From VRUE01 sp963712595 (GTDB lineage Bacteria; Actinomycetota; Thermoleophilia; Solirubrobacterales; 70-9): a stretch of DNA of 64,000 nucleotides. Made by a program: the position numbers and the translations under genes. Every line of letters starts with the position of its first letter. Within the stretch, counting starts at the first letter, position 1. This document shows positions 49,413 to 58,437 of this stretch, piece by piece. The DNA lies in contig CAVQIM010000001.1 of NCBI GenBank assembly GCA_963712595.1, forward strand, positions 620,001 through 684,000. The letters run 5' to 3'. Below the pieces are notes generated by a model. It was not told the DNA's origin. It was given only the letters and a program-made list of their open reading frames with translations, and did no database searches.

Positions 49413-50506
49413 GCGGGAGCGGCGACGGCCCCTCGGTCGGCATCGTGATCAACAACTACAACTACGGCAGGTTCCTCCCGGCGGCGATCGAGAGCGCCCA
49501 GGGACAGACCCATCCGAACGTGGACGTCACCGTCGTCGACGACGGCTCGACCGACGATTCGCGGCAGATCCTGCGCGAGTACGAGGACAGCGTCACCGTC
49601 GTCCTCAAGGAGAACGGCGGCCAGGCATCCGCCCTCAACGCCGGCATGGAACGCTGCGAGACCGACGTCGTCCTCTTCCTCGACGCCGACGACACCCTGC
49701 GCCCGCAGGCGGCGGCACGGGTCGCGGCTGCCTTTGCGGCCGACCCCGAGATCGCGAAGGTGCAGTTCCGGATGGAGGTGATCGACGCCGACGGTCAGCC
49801 GACGGGAGTGCTGAAGCCGCCCGTGCACCTGCCGATGCCCCGTGGCGACCAGCGCCGAGCCGAGCTCGCCTTTCCCTTCGACCTCGCCTGGCTGCCGACC
49901 AGCGCCAACGCCTTCCGGGTCGATGCACTGCGCACGATCCTGCCGATACCGGAGACGGTCTTCCCGGTCTGCGGCGCCGATTGGTACGTGATCCACCTGA
50001 TGACGCTGCTTGGCACGGTCGAGTCGATCGAGGAGGCCTGCGGCTGCTACCGCGTCCACGGCGGCAATAACTACGAGCCGGAGAGCCCGAGCCTGGACCT
50101 GGCCCACGTCCGCGAGACGATCGGCTTTGCCCGCGCCACCTCCGAGGCGCTGCTGGACCTCGCCGACGAGCTCGGGCTCGAGCGCCCCGATCGCATCCTC
50201 TCCCTCGCCGACCTCGGCAACCGGCTCGTCTCGCTGCGCCTTGCACCCGAGCTGCACCCGATTCGGTCCGACCGCCGGGGCGGTCTGCTTGCCGACTCCG
50301 CCCGCGCGGCGCGGCGCAGGTTCAACGTCTCGGCGACGATGAAGCTGGTCTTCGTCGCCTGGTTCGCCGCCCTCGCGGTCGCACCGAAACCACTCGCCCG
50401 CCGCCTCGCCCTGCTCTTCTTCTTCCCCGAGCGCCGCACCTCCCTCAACGACCTGCTCGGCCGGCTGCAGCGCGGCGGCGGCAAGGCGTCGGCGCTACCG
50501 GTCTGA
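49409..50506 (+). CDS. GT2-family glycosyltransferase
   Basis: A 365-residue GT-A-fold enzyme. It opens VGIVINNYNYGRFLPAAIESAQGQTHPNVDVTVVDDGSTDDSRQILREYEDSVTVVLKENGGQASALNAGMERCETDVVLFLDADDTL, giving the nucleotide-sugar DDGS and the DxD (LDADD) motifs, with an acceptor-side GADWYVIHL segment near residue 190. A hydrophobic patch near the C-terminus may dock to the membrane. Acceptor and donor unknown. Starts at the ATG overlapping the previous stop. Confidence 0.88.
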   Translation: MSGSGDGPSVGIVINNYNYGRFLPAAIESAQGQTHPNVDVTVVDDGSTDDSRQILREYEDSVTVVLKENGGQASALNAGMERCETDVVLFLDADDTLRPQAAARVAAAFAADPEIAKVQFRMEVIDADGQPTGVLKPPVHLPMPRGDQRRAELAFPFDLAWLPTSANAFRVDALRTILPIPETVFPVCGADWYVIHLMTLLGTVESIEEACGCYRVHGGNNYEPESPSLDLAHVRETIGFARATSEALLDLADELGLERPDRILSLADLGNRLVSLRLAPELHPIRSDRRGGLLADSARAARRRFNVSATMKLVFVAWFAALAVAPKPLARRLALLFFFPERRTSLNDLLGRLQRGGGKASALPV

Positions 50507-50507
50507 G

Positions 50508-51737
50508 ATGCGCATACTGCTCGTCACCTCGATGGTCCCCGACCTCGACGGCGTCGGCGCGATCCCCAAGCTCCTGCACGCCCAGCTCACCGGCCTGCGC
50601 GAGCGTCACGAGGTCACACTGGTGGCCCCGGTCGGGGAAGACCCAGGGCAGGCCGAGGCCGCCGAGCGCCTCCGCGCCTCCGACCTCGACGCGCACTTCG
50701 TCGACCGCCGGCGCTCGCCCTCGGCGCCACACCGCTGGCGCGTCCGCGCGGAGCTGGCGGCGACTTGGGCCTCGAGGGGCTGGCCCTGGCGCGTCGTCTG
50801 CGGGGTCGGTGGCGTGCAAGCCTCAATCGATCGCCTGTTGACGACGAGATCATTCGATGTGGTCGCGGCAGAGGACAATCCGATGGCGGTCTTGAGCTTC
50901 CCGCGCACTCTGCCTACCGTCCTCACCGAGCACGAGGCGGTGCGCGCCCCCGCGACCGAATGGCAGACCCCGCGGTTGGCGGAGCGACCCCTGGCGGCCC
51001 TGCGGGCGCGCGACTGGCGGCGCTGGGACTCCTTCCTGCCCTCGGCGTGGCGGCGATTCGACCTGGTCCAGGTATTCAGCGACGGCGACGCGCGGGCAGT
51101 GGCCGAGCGGGCGCCCGACCTCGCCGGTCGAGTCCGCGTCAACCCCTACGGGATCGTGCTGCCGGCCCCCTCCGATCCCGGCGCGGAGGTGAGCGGCACG
51201 ATCCTCTTCAGCGGCACCTTCTCCCACCTGCCCAATCGCGACGCCGCGCGCTGGCTGGCGGACGAGATCATGCCCCGGATCGTCGCCGCCGCCCCGCAGG
51301 CGCGCCTGCGGATCGTCGGCAGCTCACCGCCCCGGGAGGTGCTCGACCTCGCCGGCCCGGCGGTCGAGGTGATCGCCGACCCGCCGAGCGTCGAGCCGCA
51401 CCTCGCCGCCGCCTCGGTGGTGATCGCCCCGGTGCGCAGCGGTGGTGGCATGAGGATGAAGGTGCTCGAGCCGATGGCGATGGGCAAGGCGGTCGTGACC
51501 ACGAGCCTCGGCGCGGAAGGCTTCACCGGGTTCGAGGACGAGGCTCCGCTCGCAATCGCCGACTCGGGCGAGGAGATCACCGCGGCCACCGCGAGGCTGC
51601 TCTCCGACGAGGGCGCTCGCCGGGAGCTGGGCCGGCGCGCACGGCAGTTCGCCCAGTCTCACCACAGCCCCGAGGCCTGGGCAGACCGGCTTGGAAACGT
51701 CTACGAGGAAGCTCGCGCGCTCGCGCCGCGGCCCTGA
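50508..51737 (+). CDS. GT4-type glycosyltransferase
   Basis: A 409-residue GT-B enzyme. N-terminal MRILLVTSMVPDLDGVGAIPKLLHAQLTGLRERHEVTLVAP and the C-terminal nucleotide-binding half with ILFSGTFSHLPNRDAARWLADEIMPRIVAAAPQARLRIVGSSPP, PHLAAASVVIAPVRSGGGMRMKVLEPMAMGKAVVTTSLGAEG (the E-x7-E region of retaining GT4s, here degenerate). One of several sugar-adding enzymes for the exopolysaccharide repeat. Starts one base after the GT2 stop region, on the same operon. Confidence 0.88.
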   Translation: MRILLVTSMVPDLDGVGAIPKLLHAQLTGLRERHEVTLVAPVGEDPGQAEAAERLRASDLDAHFVDRRRSPSAPHRWRVRAELAATWASRGWPWRVVCGVGGVQASIDRLLTTRSFDVVAAEDNPMAVLSFPRTLPTVLTEHEAVRAPATEWQTPRLAERPLAALRARDWRRWDSFLPSAWRRFDLVQVFSDGDARAVAERAPDLAGRVRVNPYGIVLPAPSDPGAEVSGTILFSGTFSHLPNRDAARWLADEIMPRIVAAAPQARLRIVGSSPPREVLDLAGPAVEVIADPPSVEPHLAAASVVIAPVRSGGGMRMKVLEPMAMGKAVVTTSLGAEGFTGFEDEAPLAIADSGEEITAATARLLSDEGARRELGRRARQFAQSHHSPEAWADRLGNVYEEARALAPRP

Positions 51738-51750
51738 TACGGAGCGAATC

Positions 51751-52728
51751 ATGCCCCCCGAGCTGAGCGTCATCGTCGCCACCCACAACCGCAGAGAGCT
51801 GCTGCGCCGCTGCCTCGACTCGCTCGCGTCGCAGACCCAGGACCCGGCGACCTTCGAGGTGATCGTCGCCGACGACGGCTCCGCCGACGGCACCGCGGAG
51901 ATGGTCGAGGGCCTGCGCACCCCGTACAGCCTGCGCCTGCTGAAGCTGGAGAAGCAGGGCCACGCGGTCGCCCAGAACGCCGCCCTGGCACTCGCCACGG
52001 CGCCGCTCTGCCTGCTGCTCGACGACGACGTCGTCGCCTCGCCCGAACTGGTGGCCGGCCACGTCGAGGGGCACCGCCAGGCCCCGATGGCGATCGGGAT
52101 CGGCGCGCTGACGCAGGAGCCGGTCGCCGCGAACGACTGGTACGCGCACGCCTTCGCCCGCGGCTGGTCCGAGCACTACGAGGAGCTGGCCGGGCGCGAG
52201 GCGCACTGGTCCGATTGCTATGGGGCGAACCTCTCGTTCCCGCGCTCGGCGATCGAGGAGATCGGCGGCATCTCCACCGACATCCCGTCGGCCAAAGACT
52301 TCGACCTCGCCCTGCGCCTCCGCGCCGCGGGCTGCACCCCCGCCTACTTTCCGCGGGCGCACGGCGTCCACGACGACCAGAAGCGCAGCGACCGCATGCT
52401 CGTCGACGCACGGCGAGCCGGCGCCATGCACGTCGAGCTCAGCCAGCGGTTCCCCGACGCCGGCCCCGAGCTGCTCGACTGGAAATCGGGCGCCGGACCG
52501 CGGGAGCTGGCGCTGCGGCGGGCGCTGATCGCCATGCACCTGCCGTCCTCGCCGCTGGCCCGGCTGGGACGCTTCGTCCCCGGCGAGGGCCGCAAGATGA
52601 TCTGGCTGCATTTCGTCAGGCGAGTTGCCTTCTGGAGCGGCGTCCGCCAGCGCCTGACCCGGCACGGCTGGGCGCTCGTGGTCCACGGGCAGGTGGCGGA
52701 AGCGATCGCCGAGGGGTTGCTGAGATGA
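51751..52728 (+). CDS. GT2-family glycosyltransferase, tandem copy 1
   Basis: A 325-residue GT2 enzyme with LSVIVATHNRRELLRRCLDSLASQTQDPATFEVIVADDGSADGTAEM at the start, DxD as LLLDDDVVASPELV, and an acceptor segment SDCYGANLSFPRSAIEEIGGI. It is a paralogue of the next gene; the first 130 bp of the two are almost identical at DNA level (from the HNRxELL codons through the AEMVE codons), while later parts diverge. Its stop overlaps the next start by 4 bp. The acceptor sugar is unknown. Confidence 0.87.
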   Translation: MPPELSVIVATHNRRELLRRCLDSLASQTQDPATFEVIVADDGSADGTAEMVEGLRTPYSLRLLKLEKQGHAVAQNAALALATAPLCLLLDDDVVASPELVAGHVEGHRQAPMAIGIGALTQEPVAANDWYAHAFARGWSEHYEELAGREAHWSDCYGANLSFPRSAIEEIGGISTDIPSAKDFDLALRLRAAGCTPAYFPRAHGVHDDQKRSDRMLVDARRAGAMHVELSQRFPDAGPELLDWKSGAGPRELALRRALIAMHLPSSPLARLGRFVPGEGRKMIWLHFVRRVAFWSGVRQRLTRHGWALVVHGQVAEAIAEGLLR

Positions 52729-54371
52729 GCGAGGTCGCCCAGATCGAGCTGAGCGTCCTGATCGCCAGCCACAACCGCAAGGAGCTGCTGCGCCGCTGCC
52801 TCGACTCGCTCGCGGCGCAGACCCAGGACCCGGCGACCTTCGAGGTGATCGTCGCCGACGACGGCTCCGGCGACGGCACCGCGGAGATGGTCGAGTCGCT
52901 CGACGCGCCGTTCCCCCTGCGCATCCTCCGCCTGGAGAAGGCAGGCAAGTCGGTCGCCGTGAACGCCGCGATCGAGCTCGCCGAGGGCGCCGCCTGCCTC
53001 TTCCTCGACGACGACGTGATCGCCTCCCCCCAGCTGGTCGCCGAGCACCTGGCCGCCCACGAGAAGGAGCCGAAGACGATCGGCATCGGCGCCCTGACCC
53101 AGGAGCCCACAACTGCGCGCGACTGGTTCGCGCACGCCTTCGCCGCCGCCTGGGACGAGCGCTACCGCGCGCTGGAGGGCAAGCGGGTGGACTGGACCGA
53201 CTGCTACGGCGGCAACCTCTCGGCGCCCCGGGAGGCGCTGAGGGAGGTCGGCGGCTACGCCGCCGACCTCGCCGCGGTCGAGGACCTCGACCTCGGCTTC
53301 CGGCTCGAATCCGCCGGCTGCGTCCCCCGCTACCTGCCGCGGGCGCACGGCGTGCACGACGATCAAAAGGGGCGCGGGCGGATCATCGCCGACACCGAGC
53401 GCTTCGGCTCCTTCTGCGCCGAGTACGTCGAGGGTCATCCAGCCACCCGCTCGAAGCTGCTCGGCTGGTTCATGGACTCGACGCCGCGGGAAATCGCGCT
53501 GCGCCGGGCGCTGCTCGCGTTCCGCACCTCCCCTTCGATGCTCGCCGCCGCCGGCCGCCTGATCCCTGGCGCGGGACGGCGCCAGATCTGGTCTGGGTTC
53601 GTCTCCCGCTACACGTTCTGGCTCGGAGTGCGGCGCGGCATGGATCGCGATCGCTGGTTGCGCACCGTCGGCGGCACCCCCGTGCTGATGTACCACGGCT
53701 TCACCGACAGCGGCGAGCGCGATCGTTACCTGCAGCCGAAGCGCTCCTTCAGCCGCCAGATGAAGCTGCTCTCGTTGCTGCGCTACCGGGTCATCCCGCT
53801 CGACCAGCTGGCGCTCGCCCTGCGCGAGGGCACCCTCCTTCCACCCCGGGCGGTCGCGATCACGATCGACGACGGCTACCGGGACAACCTCGAGATCGCC
53901 CACCCGATCCTCCGCCGTCACCGCTTTCCGGCGACGATCTTCCTGGTCAGCGCTCGCCTCGGGAAGGAAAGCGACTGGAGCAAGCGGGGCGCCTCGGCAT
54001 GGAGGCCGCTGCTGACGCTGGAGCAGGTGACGGAGATGCGAGCTGAGGGCATGCGCTTCGGCGCCCACACGCGGACGCACCCCCGCCTGCCGGAGGCACC
54101 GGACGACGCGATCGGCGAGGAGGTCGGCGGCTCGCGCGAGGAGCTGGAGCGCCTGCTTGGCGAGAACGTGGACACCTTCGCCTACCCGTACGGCGGCATC
54201 GACGAGCGCGCCGTGGCCGCGGTCGGGGACGCCGGCTTCCTCGCCGCCTGCAGCGTCGAGCCGAAGCTCGCGAACCTCGGCAGCGACCCGCTGCAGATCC
54301 CGCGGATCGAGGTGCGCGGCTCCGACTCGACGCTCAGCTTCCTGCGCAAGCTCTGGCTCGGAGGCGGGTGA
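52725..54371 (+). CDS. GT2 glycosyltransferase-polysaccharide deacetylase fusion
   Basis: A 548-residue fusion. Residues 1-300 are a GT2 enzyme paralogous to the preceding gene (DDGSGDGTAEM, FLDDDVIASP). Residues about 325-548 are a NodB-type deacetylase: PVLMYHGF, VAITIDDGYRDNLEIAHPILRRHRFPATIFL (metal-binding Asp pair and following His positions), RFGAHTRTHPRLPE (His pair), and FAYPYGGIDERAVAAV. It would add a sugar and deacetylate an N-acetylhexosamine, or act on two steps of the same glycan. There is no signal peptide, so the deacetylase half is predicted to be cytosolic, which is unusual. Confidence 0.88.
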   Translation: MSEVAQIELSVLIASHNRKELLRRCLDSLAAQTQDPATFEVIVADDGSGDGTAEMVESLDAPFPLRILRLEKAGKSVAVNAAIELAEGAACLFLDDDVIASPQLVAEHLAAHEKEPKTIGIGALTQEPTTARDWFAHAFAAAWDERYRALEGKRVDWTDCYGGNLSAPREALREVGGYAADLAAVEDLDLGFRLESAGCVPRYLPRAHGVHDDQKGRGRIIADTERFGSFCAEYVEGHPATRSKLLGWFMDSTPREIALRRALLAFRTSPSMLAAAGRLIPGAGRRQIWSGFVSRYTFWLGVRRGMDRDRWLRTVGGTPVLMYHGFTDSGERDRYLQPKRSFSRQMKLLSLLRYRVIPLDQLALALREGTLLPPRAVAITIDDGYRDNLEIAHPILRRHRFPATIFLVSARLGKESDWSKRGASAWRPLLTLEQVTEMRAEGMRFGAHTRTHPRLPEAPDDAIGEEVGGSREELERLLGENVDTFAYPYGGIDERAVAAVGDAGFLAACSVEPKLANLGSDPLQIPRIEVRGSDSTLSFLRKLWLGGG

Positions 54372-54435
54372 GGGCCGTGCGCGTGGGCATGCACCGCGAC
54401 AAATGACGGTCGGCGTGCGTTCTCTCCTGGTGAGA

Positions 54436-55542
54436 ATGATTTCCATGCGAATACCCCGGCTTCCATTGCTGCTGACGATCGCAGCGGTGCTGTCCGCCGC
54501 AGTGGCGACCCCGAGCTGGGCGGCCAAGCCCTGGATCGGGGTGCAGGGGAACCAACTGGTGGATCAATCGGGCAACCCCGTGCGCCTGCTGGGCGTCAAC
54601 CGCTCCGGCACCGAGTACCGCTGCTCGGAGGGCAACGGCATCTTCGAGGGGCCCGACGACGCAGCCTCGATCGCGGCGATGAAGCGCTGGCACATCAACG
54701 CGGTGCGGGTACCGCTCAACGAGAGCTGCTGGCTGGGGATCAACGGGATCTCGCCCAGCCTGCGCGGCACCGCCTATCGCGAAGCGATCCACGCCTACGT
54801 CGAGCGGCTCGAGCGGGCAGGCCTCTACGTGATCCTCGACCTGCACTGGGCGTCCCCGCGCACCTATCCCTCCGCCGGGATCATCCCGATGCCCGACGCC
54901 GAACACTCGCCGGACCTCTGGCGCAGCGTCGCCACCGAGTACCGCGACGACCGCAGCGTCATCTTCGACCTCTACAACGAGCCGCGCCCGGGAGTCCCCT
55001 GGTCCTGCTGGGAGTCGGGCTGCGAAATCGAGGACCACTGGGTCGGCTTCTACCCCGCCGTCGGGATGCAGCAGCTGATCGAAGTCGTCCGCTCGACCGG
55101 GGCGCTGCAGCCGGTGATGCTGGGCGGCGTCGACTGGGCGCGCAACCTCGACGGCTGGCTCGCCCACCTGCCGCCGGACCCGGCCAACGCCGAGGTCGCC
55201 TCGAATCACACCTACGACTTCTCGATCTGCAAGGCCCACTGCCGCGACACGCTGCTGAAGATCGCCGAGCAGCACCCCGTCGTCACCGGCGAGCTGGGCG
55301 AGGGAGACTGCAAGCACCGCTACATCGACGGCTACATGCGCTGGGCCGACCTGCACGGGATCTCCTACCTCGGCTGGGCCTGGAACACCGACAACGGCTG
55401 GACCTGCCGCGGCGGCCCCAGCCTCATTAAGGACTACTCGGGCAGGCCGACCAACTTCGGGGTGGGCTTCCGGGACCACCTGCGGGACTTGGCGCGCGAA
55501 CCGGTGCCGATGCCGGTTGCCCCGGCGCCGCCTGTCGGCTAG
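54436..55542 (+). CDS. Secreted GH5 cellulase-family glycoside hydrolase
   Basis: About 368 residues: signal peptide (IPRLPLLLTIAAVLSAAVATPSWA) and a GH5 TIM barrel. Motifs are LVDQSGNPVRLLGVNRSGTEYRC at the start, NAVRVPLNESCWLG, VILDLHWA, the acid/base Glu in VIFDLYNEPRPG, and the nucleophile Glu in HPVVTGELGEGDC. Several Cys suggest disulfides. It probably trims or releases the exopolysaccharide. Start is uncertain: 54403, 54436 and 54445 are all in frame; 54436 has the best upstream purine stretch. Confidence 0.87.
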   Translation: MISMRIPRLPLLLTIAAVLSAAVATPSWAAKPWIGVQGNQLVDQSGNPVRLLGVNRSGTEYRCSEGNGIFEGPDDAASIAAMKRWHINAVRVPLNESCWLGINGISPSLRGTAYREAIHAYVERLERAGLYVILDLHWASPRTYPSAGIIPMPDAEHSPDLWRSVATEYRDDRSVIFDLYNEPRPGVPWSCWESGCEIEDHWVGFYPAVGMQQLIEVVRSTGALQPVMLGGVDWARNLDGWLAHLPPDPANAEVASNHTYDFSICKAHCRDTLLKIAEQHPVVTGELGEGDCKHRYIDGYMRWADLHGISYLGWAWNTDNGWTCRGGPSLIKDYSGRPTNFGVGFRDHLRDLAREPVPMPVAPAPPVG

Positions 55543-55751
55543 CCGTGAGGCGGGGATGGCGGGTGCGATCTGCCATGAGCTGCTCATCCGTATCGGCGAG
55601 ATCACGGGCCGAGCAGGAACTGCGCGCCGACTTCACCAGGTCGTGCTCACCCAAGTCGCGTGCATCCTCCGGCCCCACCTACCTGGCAAAGAGGCGGAGT
55701 GGAGGGCAAGTCCAACGAGGAAGCGTTTCGCCGCCTGAAAAGCGGGGTCGG

Positions 55752-56129
55752 CTGAAGCTGCGAGAGGAGGCAGGAGCAGATGCTCACCTGATCGCCTATG
55801 AGCGGCCGGATCTCCCAGGCCAGAAGGAGAGCCAGTACCGGATGATCGGGGTGGATGACCCCGCCGAGCTGCGGGAGGCGCTCTCAGCCGTTCTCGGCAT
55901 CAGCGTCATCGTGAGCAAGACGCGACAACTCTTCGTTCTCATGGGCATACGGATTCACCTCGATCGCGTCGATGACCTCGGCGATTTCATCGAGTTTGAG
56001 GGCGTCGTATCCAGTGGCGGCGATCCAGGTCGCTTTGCGCCCTTGCTTGCTGATTTGCGTCAGTCCTTCGGCATCAAGGAGGGCGACCTCTTGCGCGGTA
56101 GCTATTCCGATTTGCTCCTCGCTGCTTGA
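55752..56129 (+). pseudogene. CYTH-domain phosphatase remnant, 5'-truncated
   Basis: The C-terminal two-thirds of a CYTH (class IV cyclase/triphosphatase-like) domain are clear: GRLKLREEAGADAHLIAYERPD, SQYRMIGVDDPAELREALSAVLGISVIVSKTRQLFVL, then GIRIHLDRVDDLGDFIEFEGVV and GSYSDLLLA. The N-terminal strand carrying the catalytic ExExK motif is missing, and the 200 bp before it (55545-55751) give no CYTH sequence in any frame, although an ORF stays open from 55545. I infer a decayed gene. A functional short form is less likely. Confidence 0.55.
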
Positions 56130-56149
56130 ACTACGAGGTGCGGCTCGGC

Positions 56150-56193
56150 GCATCCGACTTTGACCCCCCCTGAGTGGGGTGAATGTCGGCTGC
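56150..56193. repeat. Hairpin family 2, copy 2
   Basis: GCATCCGACTTT (56150-56161) pairs imperfectly with AATGTCGGCTGC (56182-56193), with an inner CCCC/GGGG pairing around the loop. It matches the hairpin at 5181-5224 closely, including the GTGGGGTGAATGTCGG string. It lies between the CYTH remnant and the convergent 3' end of the ABC-exporter ATPase, a position suiting a bidirectional terminator. Confidence 0.6.
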
Positions 56194-56250
56194 GCGTATC
56201 TCGCCGTCGGCTCCGAGACTTCCCGCCCCCAACCCTCAACCGTCCCGCAA

Positions 56251-57504
56251 TCAAGCCGGCGGCAACCGCCAGCTGTGAGACAAAACGATGTCGCCGTCAG
56301 CCCCCATAGCCGGCATCGGCCGCCCGTCGAGCACACCCGGCTCGACGTCGAAGTAGGCAGCCGCCTGCAGGTCGTCCTGGATCTCCTGTTTGCCGCGCAG
56401 CACGACGTCGATCCGGTAGCGACCCGGGATCAGCGGCAGGGAGTCGACCTCGCACTCGATCCGCGGCCCGAGCTCGCCGTCGCGAACGTCGCCCGGGTTG
56501 GACAGCTCGCTATCCAGGGTCGTCACCGGGTGGCCGAGGCTGTTGAGGATCGTCAGCTGCACGTCCATCATCGGCAGCAGCTCGGTCACCTCGACGACGA
56601 TCTTCGCCTTGCGGCCGCCGACGACGACGTCCGCCTCGCCCGACTCGACGTCGTAGACGGCAAGGCGGCGCACCAGCGAGTCTTCCCAGCCGTCGCGGTC
56701 CTTGCGGGCAAGCAGGTCGTCGCTGGCGGAGCGCTCCATCGCGCGCAGGTAATGGCTGACGGCCTCCCCGACCGGGGCGTCGGCGATCACCGCGCCCCGT
56801 TCGAGCAGGATCCCGCGCTGGCAGAGCGCCTGGATCGTCGCCAGATTGTGGGAGACGAAGATCACCGTGCTGCCGGCGTTTGCAACCTCCGCCATCTTCG
56901 CCAGCGACTTGCGCTGAAAGGAGGCGTCGCCGACGGCGAGGACCTCGTCGACGAGCAGGATCTCGGGTTCGAGGTGGGCGGCGACGGCGAAGGCGAGCCG
57001 CACCGACATGCCGCTCGAGTAGCGCTTCACCGGCGTATCGAGGAAGCGGTCGATGTCGGCGAATTCGGCGATTTCGTCGAAGCGGGAGCGGATCTCGGCC
57101 CGCCGCATGCCGAGGATGGCGCCGTTGAGGAAGACGTTCTCGCGCCCGGTCAGCTCGGGATGGAAGCCGGTGCCGACCTCGAGCAGCGAGCCGACCCGAC
57201 CGGTGACGTCGGCCCAGCCGCTGCTCGGCTCGATGATCCGCGAGAGCACTTTCAGCAGCGTGCTCTTGCCGGCGCCGTTGTGGCCGATCAGGCCGATCGC
57301 CTCGCCCTGCCTGACCTCGAAGGAAACGTCGCGCAGCGCCTGCAGGTAGTCGACCTCGACCTCGGGGCCGCGGCCGACCAGCTTCTTCGGCACCGCCTTG
57401 ATCCCGTTGACGAGGCTGTCGCGCAGCGTCCCGTAGCCCTGGTGGCCGATGCCCAGCCGGAAGCTCTTGCCGAGCTCGTGGACCTCGATCGCGACGTCGC
57501 TCAT
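56251..57504 (-). CDS. Polysaccharide ABC exporter, ATP-binding subunit
   Basis: A 417-residue Wzt/TagH-type ATPase. The NBD has Walker A GHNGAGKSTLL near residue 75, Q-loop region, ABC signature YSSGMSVRLAFAVA, Walker B EILLVDEVLAVGD, and the switch His in FVSHN. After residue about 265 is an extra C-terminal domain (about 150 residues, beta-rich, SGEADVVVGGRKAKIVVEVTELLPMMDVQLTILNSLGHPVTTLD) of the Wzt carbohydrate-binding type that recognises the glycan to export. ATG overlaps the permease stop (TGATG). Also convergent with the CYTH remnant. Confidence 0.93.
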   Translation of the reverse strand: MSDVAIEVHELGKSFRLGIGHQGYGTLRDSLVNGIKAVPKKLVGRGPEVEVDYLQALRDVSFEVRQGEAIGLIGHNGAGKSTLLKVLSRIIEPSSGWADVTGRVGSLLEVGTGFHPELTGRENVFLNGAILGMRRAEIRSRFDEIAEFADIDRFLDTPVKRYSSGMSVRLAFAVAAHLEPEILLVDEVLAVGDASFQRKSLAKMAEVANAGSTVIFVSHNLATIQALCQRGILLERGAVIADAPVGEAVSHYLRAMERSASDDLLARKDRDGWEDSLVRRLAVYDVESGEADVVVGGRKAKIVVEVTELLPMMDVQLTILNSLGHPVTTLDSELSNPGDVRDGELGPRIECEVDSLPLIPGRYRIDVVLRGKQEIQDDLQAAAYFDVEPGVLDGRPMPAMGADGDIVLSHSWRLPPA

Positions 57505-58385
57505 CAGATGATGTCGGCGAAGCTGCGCTCCACCCGGTCGAAGTAGGCGAGTCCGATCAGCAGCAGCAGCGCCGCGCCCAGCGTGGACATGCCGATCAGG
57601 GCCCAGGGCGGGCTGCCGGTGTCGAGGACAGCCCAGCGGAAGCCTTCGACGACGCCCGCCATCGGGTTGATCGCCAAGAGGGTCCGCCAGGGCTGGTCGA
57701 CCGAGTTGGCGGAGTAGACGATCGGGGTGACGAAGAGCCACATCTGCACGGCGAACGGGACGACGTAGCGGACGTCGCGATAGCGCACGTTGACCGCGGA
57801 GAGCAGGGCGGTTGCGCCGAGCACCGCGGCTGCGGCGATCACCACCAGAACCGGCAGGAAGAGGATCCCGACCGAGGGCACGATCCCGTAGACGAGCACG
57901 ACGACGAGCAGGATCAGGAGCGAGATGCCGAAATCGACGAAGCCGGCGCCGATCACCCCCATCGGCATGAAGATGCGGGGGAAATAGATTTTCGAGACCA
58001 GCTCTTTGTACATGACGAGGCTTTCCGAGCCGAGCAGCAGGGCGTTGGAGAAGAAGGCCCAGGGAACCAGCGCGGCGAGGCTGAAGAGGGCGTAGGGAAC
58101 GTCGCCCGAAGAAACCCCCGCCACGCGCCCGAAGAAGACCGAGAAGATGATCATGAAGGCGACCGGCTGCAGGATCGCCCAGGCGGCGCCGAGGGCGGTC
58201 TGGCGGTAGCGCAGGGTGATGTCGCGGACGACGATCTGCAGGGCGAGGTCGCGGTAGCGCCACAGTTCCCGCGGCGAGAGGACGCGGCTGAATCCGCTCG
58301 TCGGCTGCAGGCGGATCGTTTCGGGCGCGCCTCTGGGAGCGGCCTCCTCGGCCGGCGTGGGAGCGGTGGTCTGCGGCATCGTCAT
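57504..58385 (-). CDS. Polysaccharide ABC exporter, permease subunit
   Basis: A 293-residue ABC-2-type (Wzm/TagG) permease with six membrane helices and the family's N-terminal LSPRELWRYRDLALQIVVRDITLRYRQTALGAAWAILQPVAFMIIFSVFFG. It forms the channel that carries the lipid-linked polysaccharide across the inner membrane with the ATPase beside it. The ATG at 58385 is chosen (a GTG at 58430 would add 15 residues without similarity). It is coupled to the ATPase gene by a one-base overlap. Confidence 0.92.
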   Translation of the reverse strand: MTMPQTTAPTPAEEAAPRGAPETIRLQPTSGFSRVLSPRELWRYRDLALQIVVRDITLRYRQTALGAAWAILQPVAFMIIFSVFFGRVAGVSSGDVPYALFSLAALVPWAFFSNALLLGSESLVMYKELVSKIYFPRIFMPMGVIGAGFVDFGISLLILLVVVLVYGIVPSVGILFLPVLVVIAAAAVLGATALLSAVNVRYRDVRYVVPFAVQMWLFVTPIVYSANSVDQPWRTLLAINPMAGVVEGFRWAVLDTGSPPWALIGMSTLGAALLLLIGLAYFDRVERSFADII

Positions 58386-58437
58386 CAGGATAGGTTCGCC
58401 GCCGCGGCCAGCAGCCCTGGCGGCGGGCACTACCGCC

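Noticed and set aside
55884..56336. A 150-residue minus-strand frame over the CYTH remnant
   Set aside because: The opposite strand has clear CYTH similarity, and this frame includes the dispersed hairpin.
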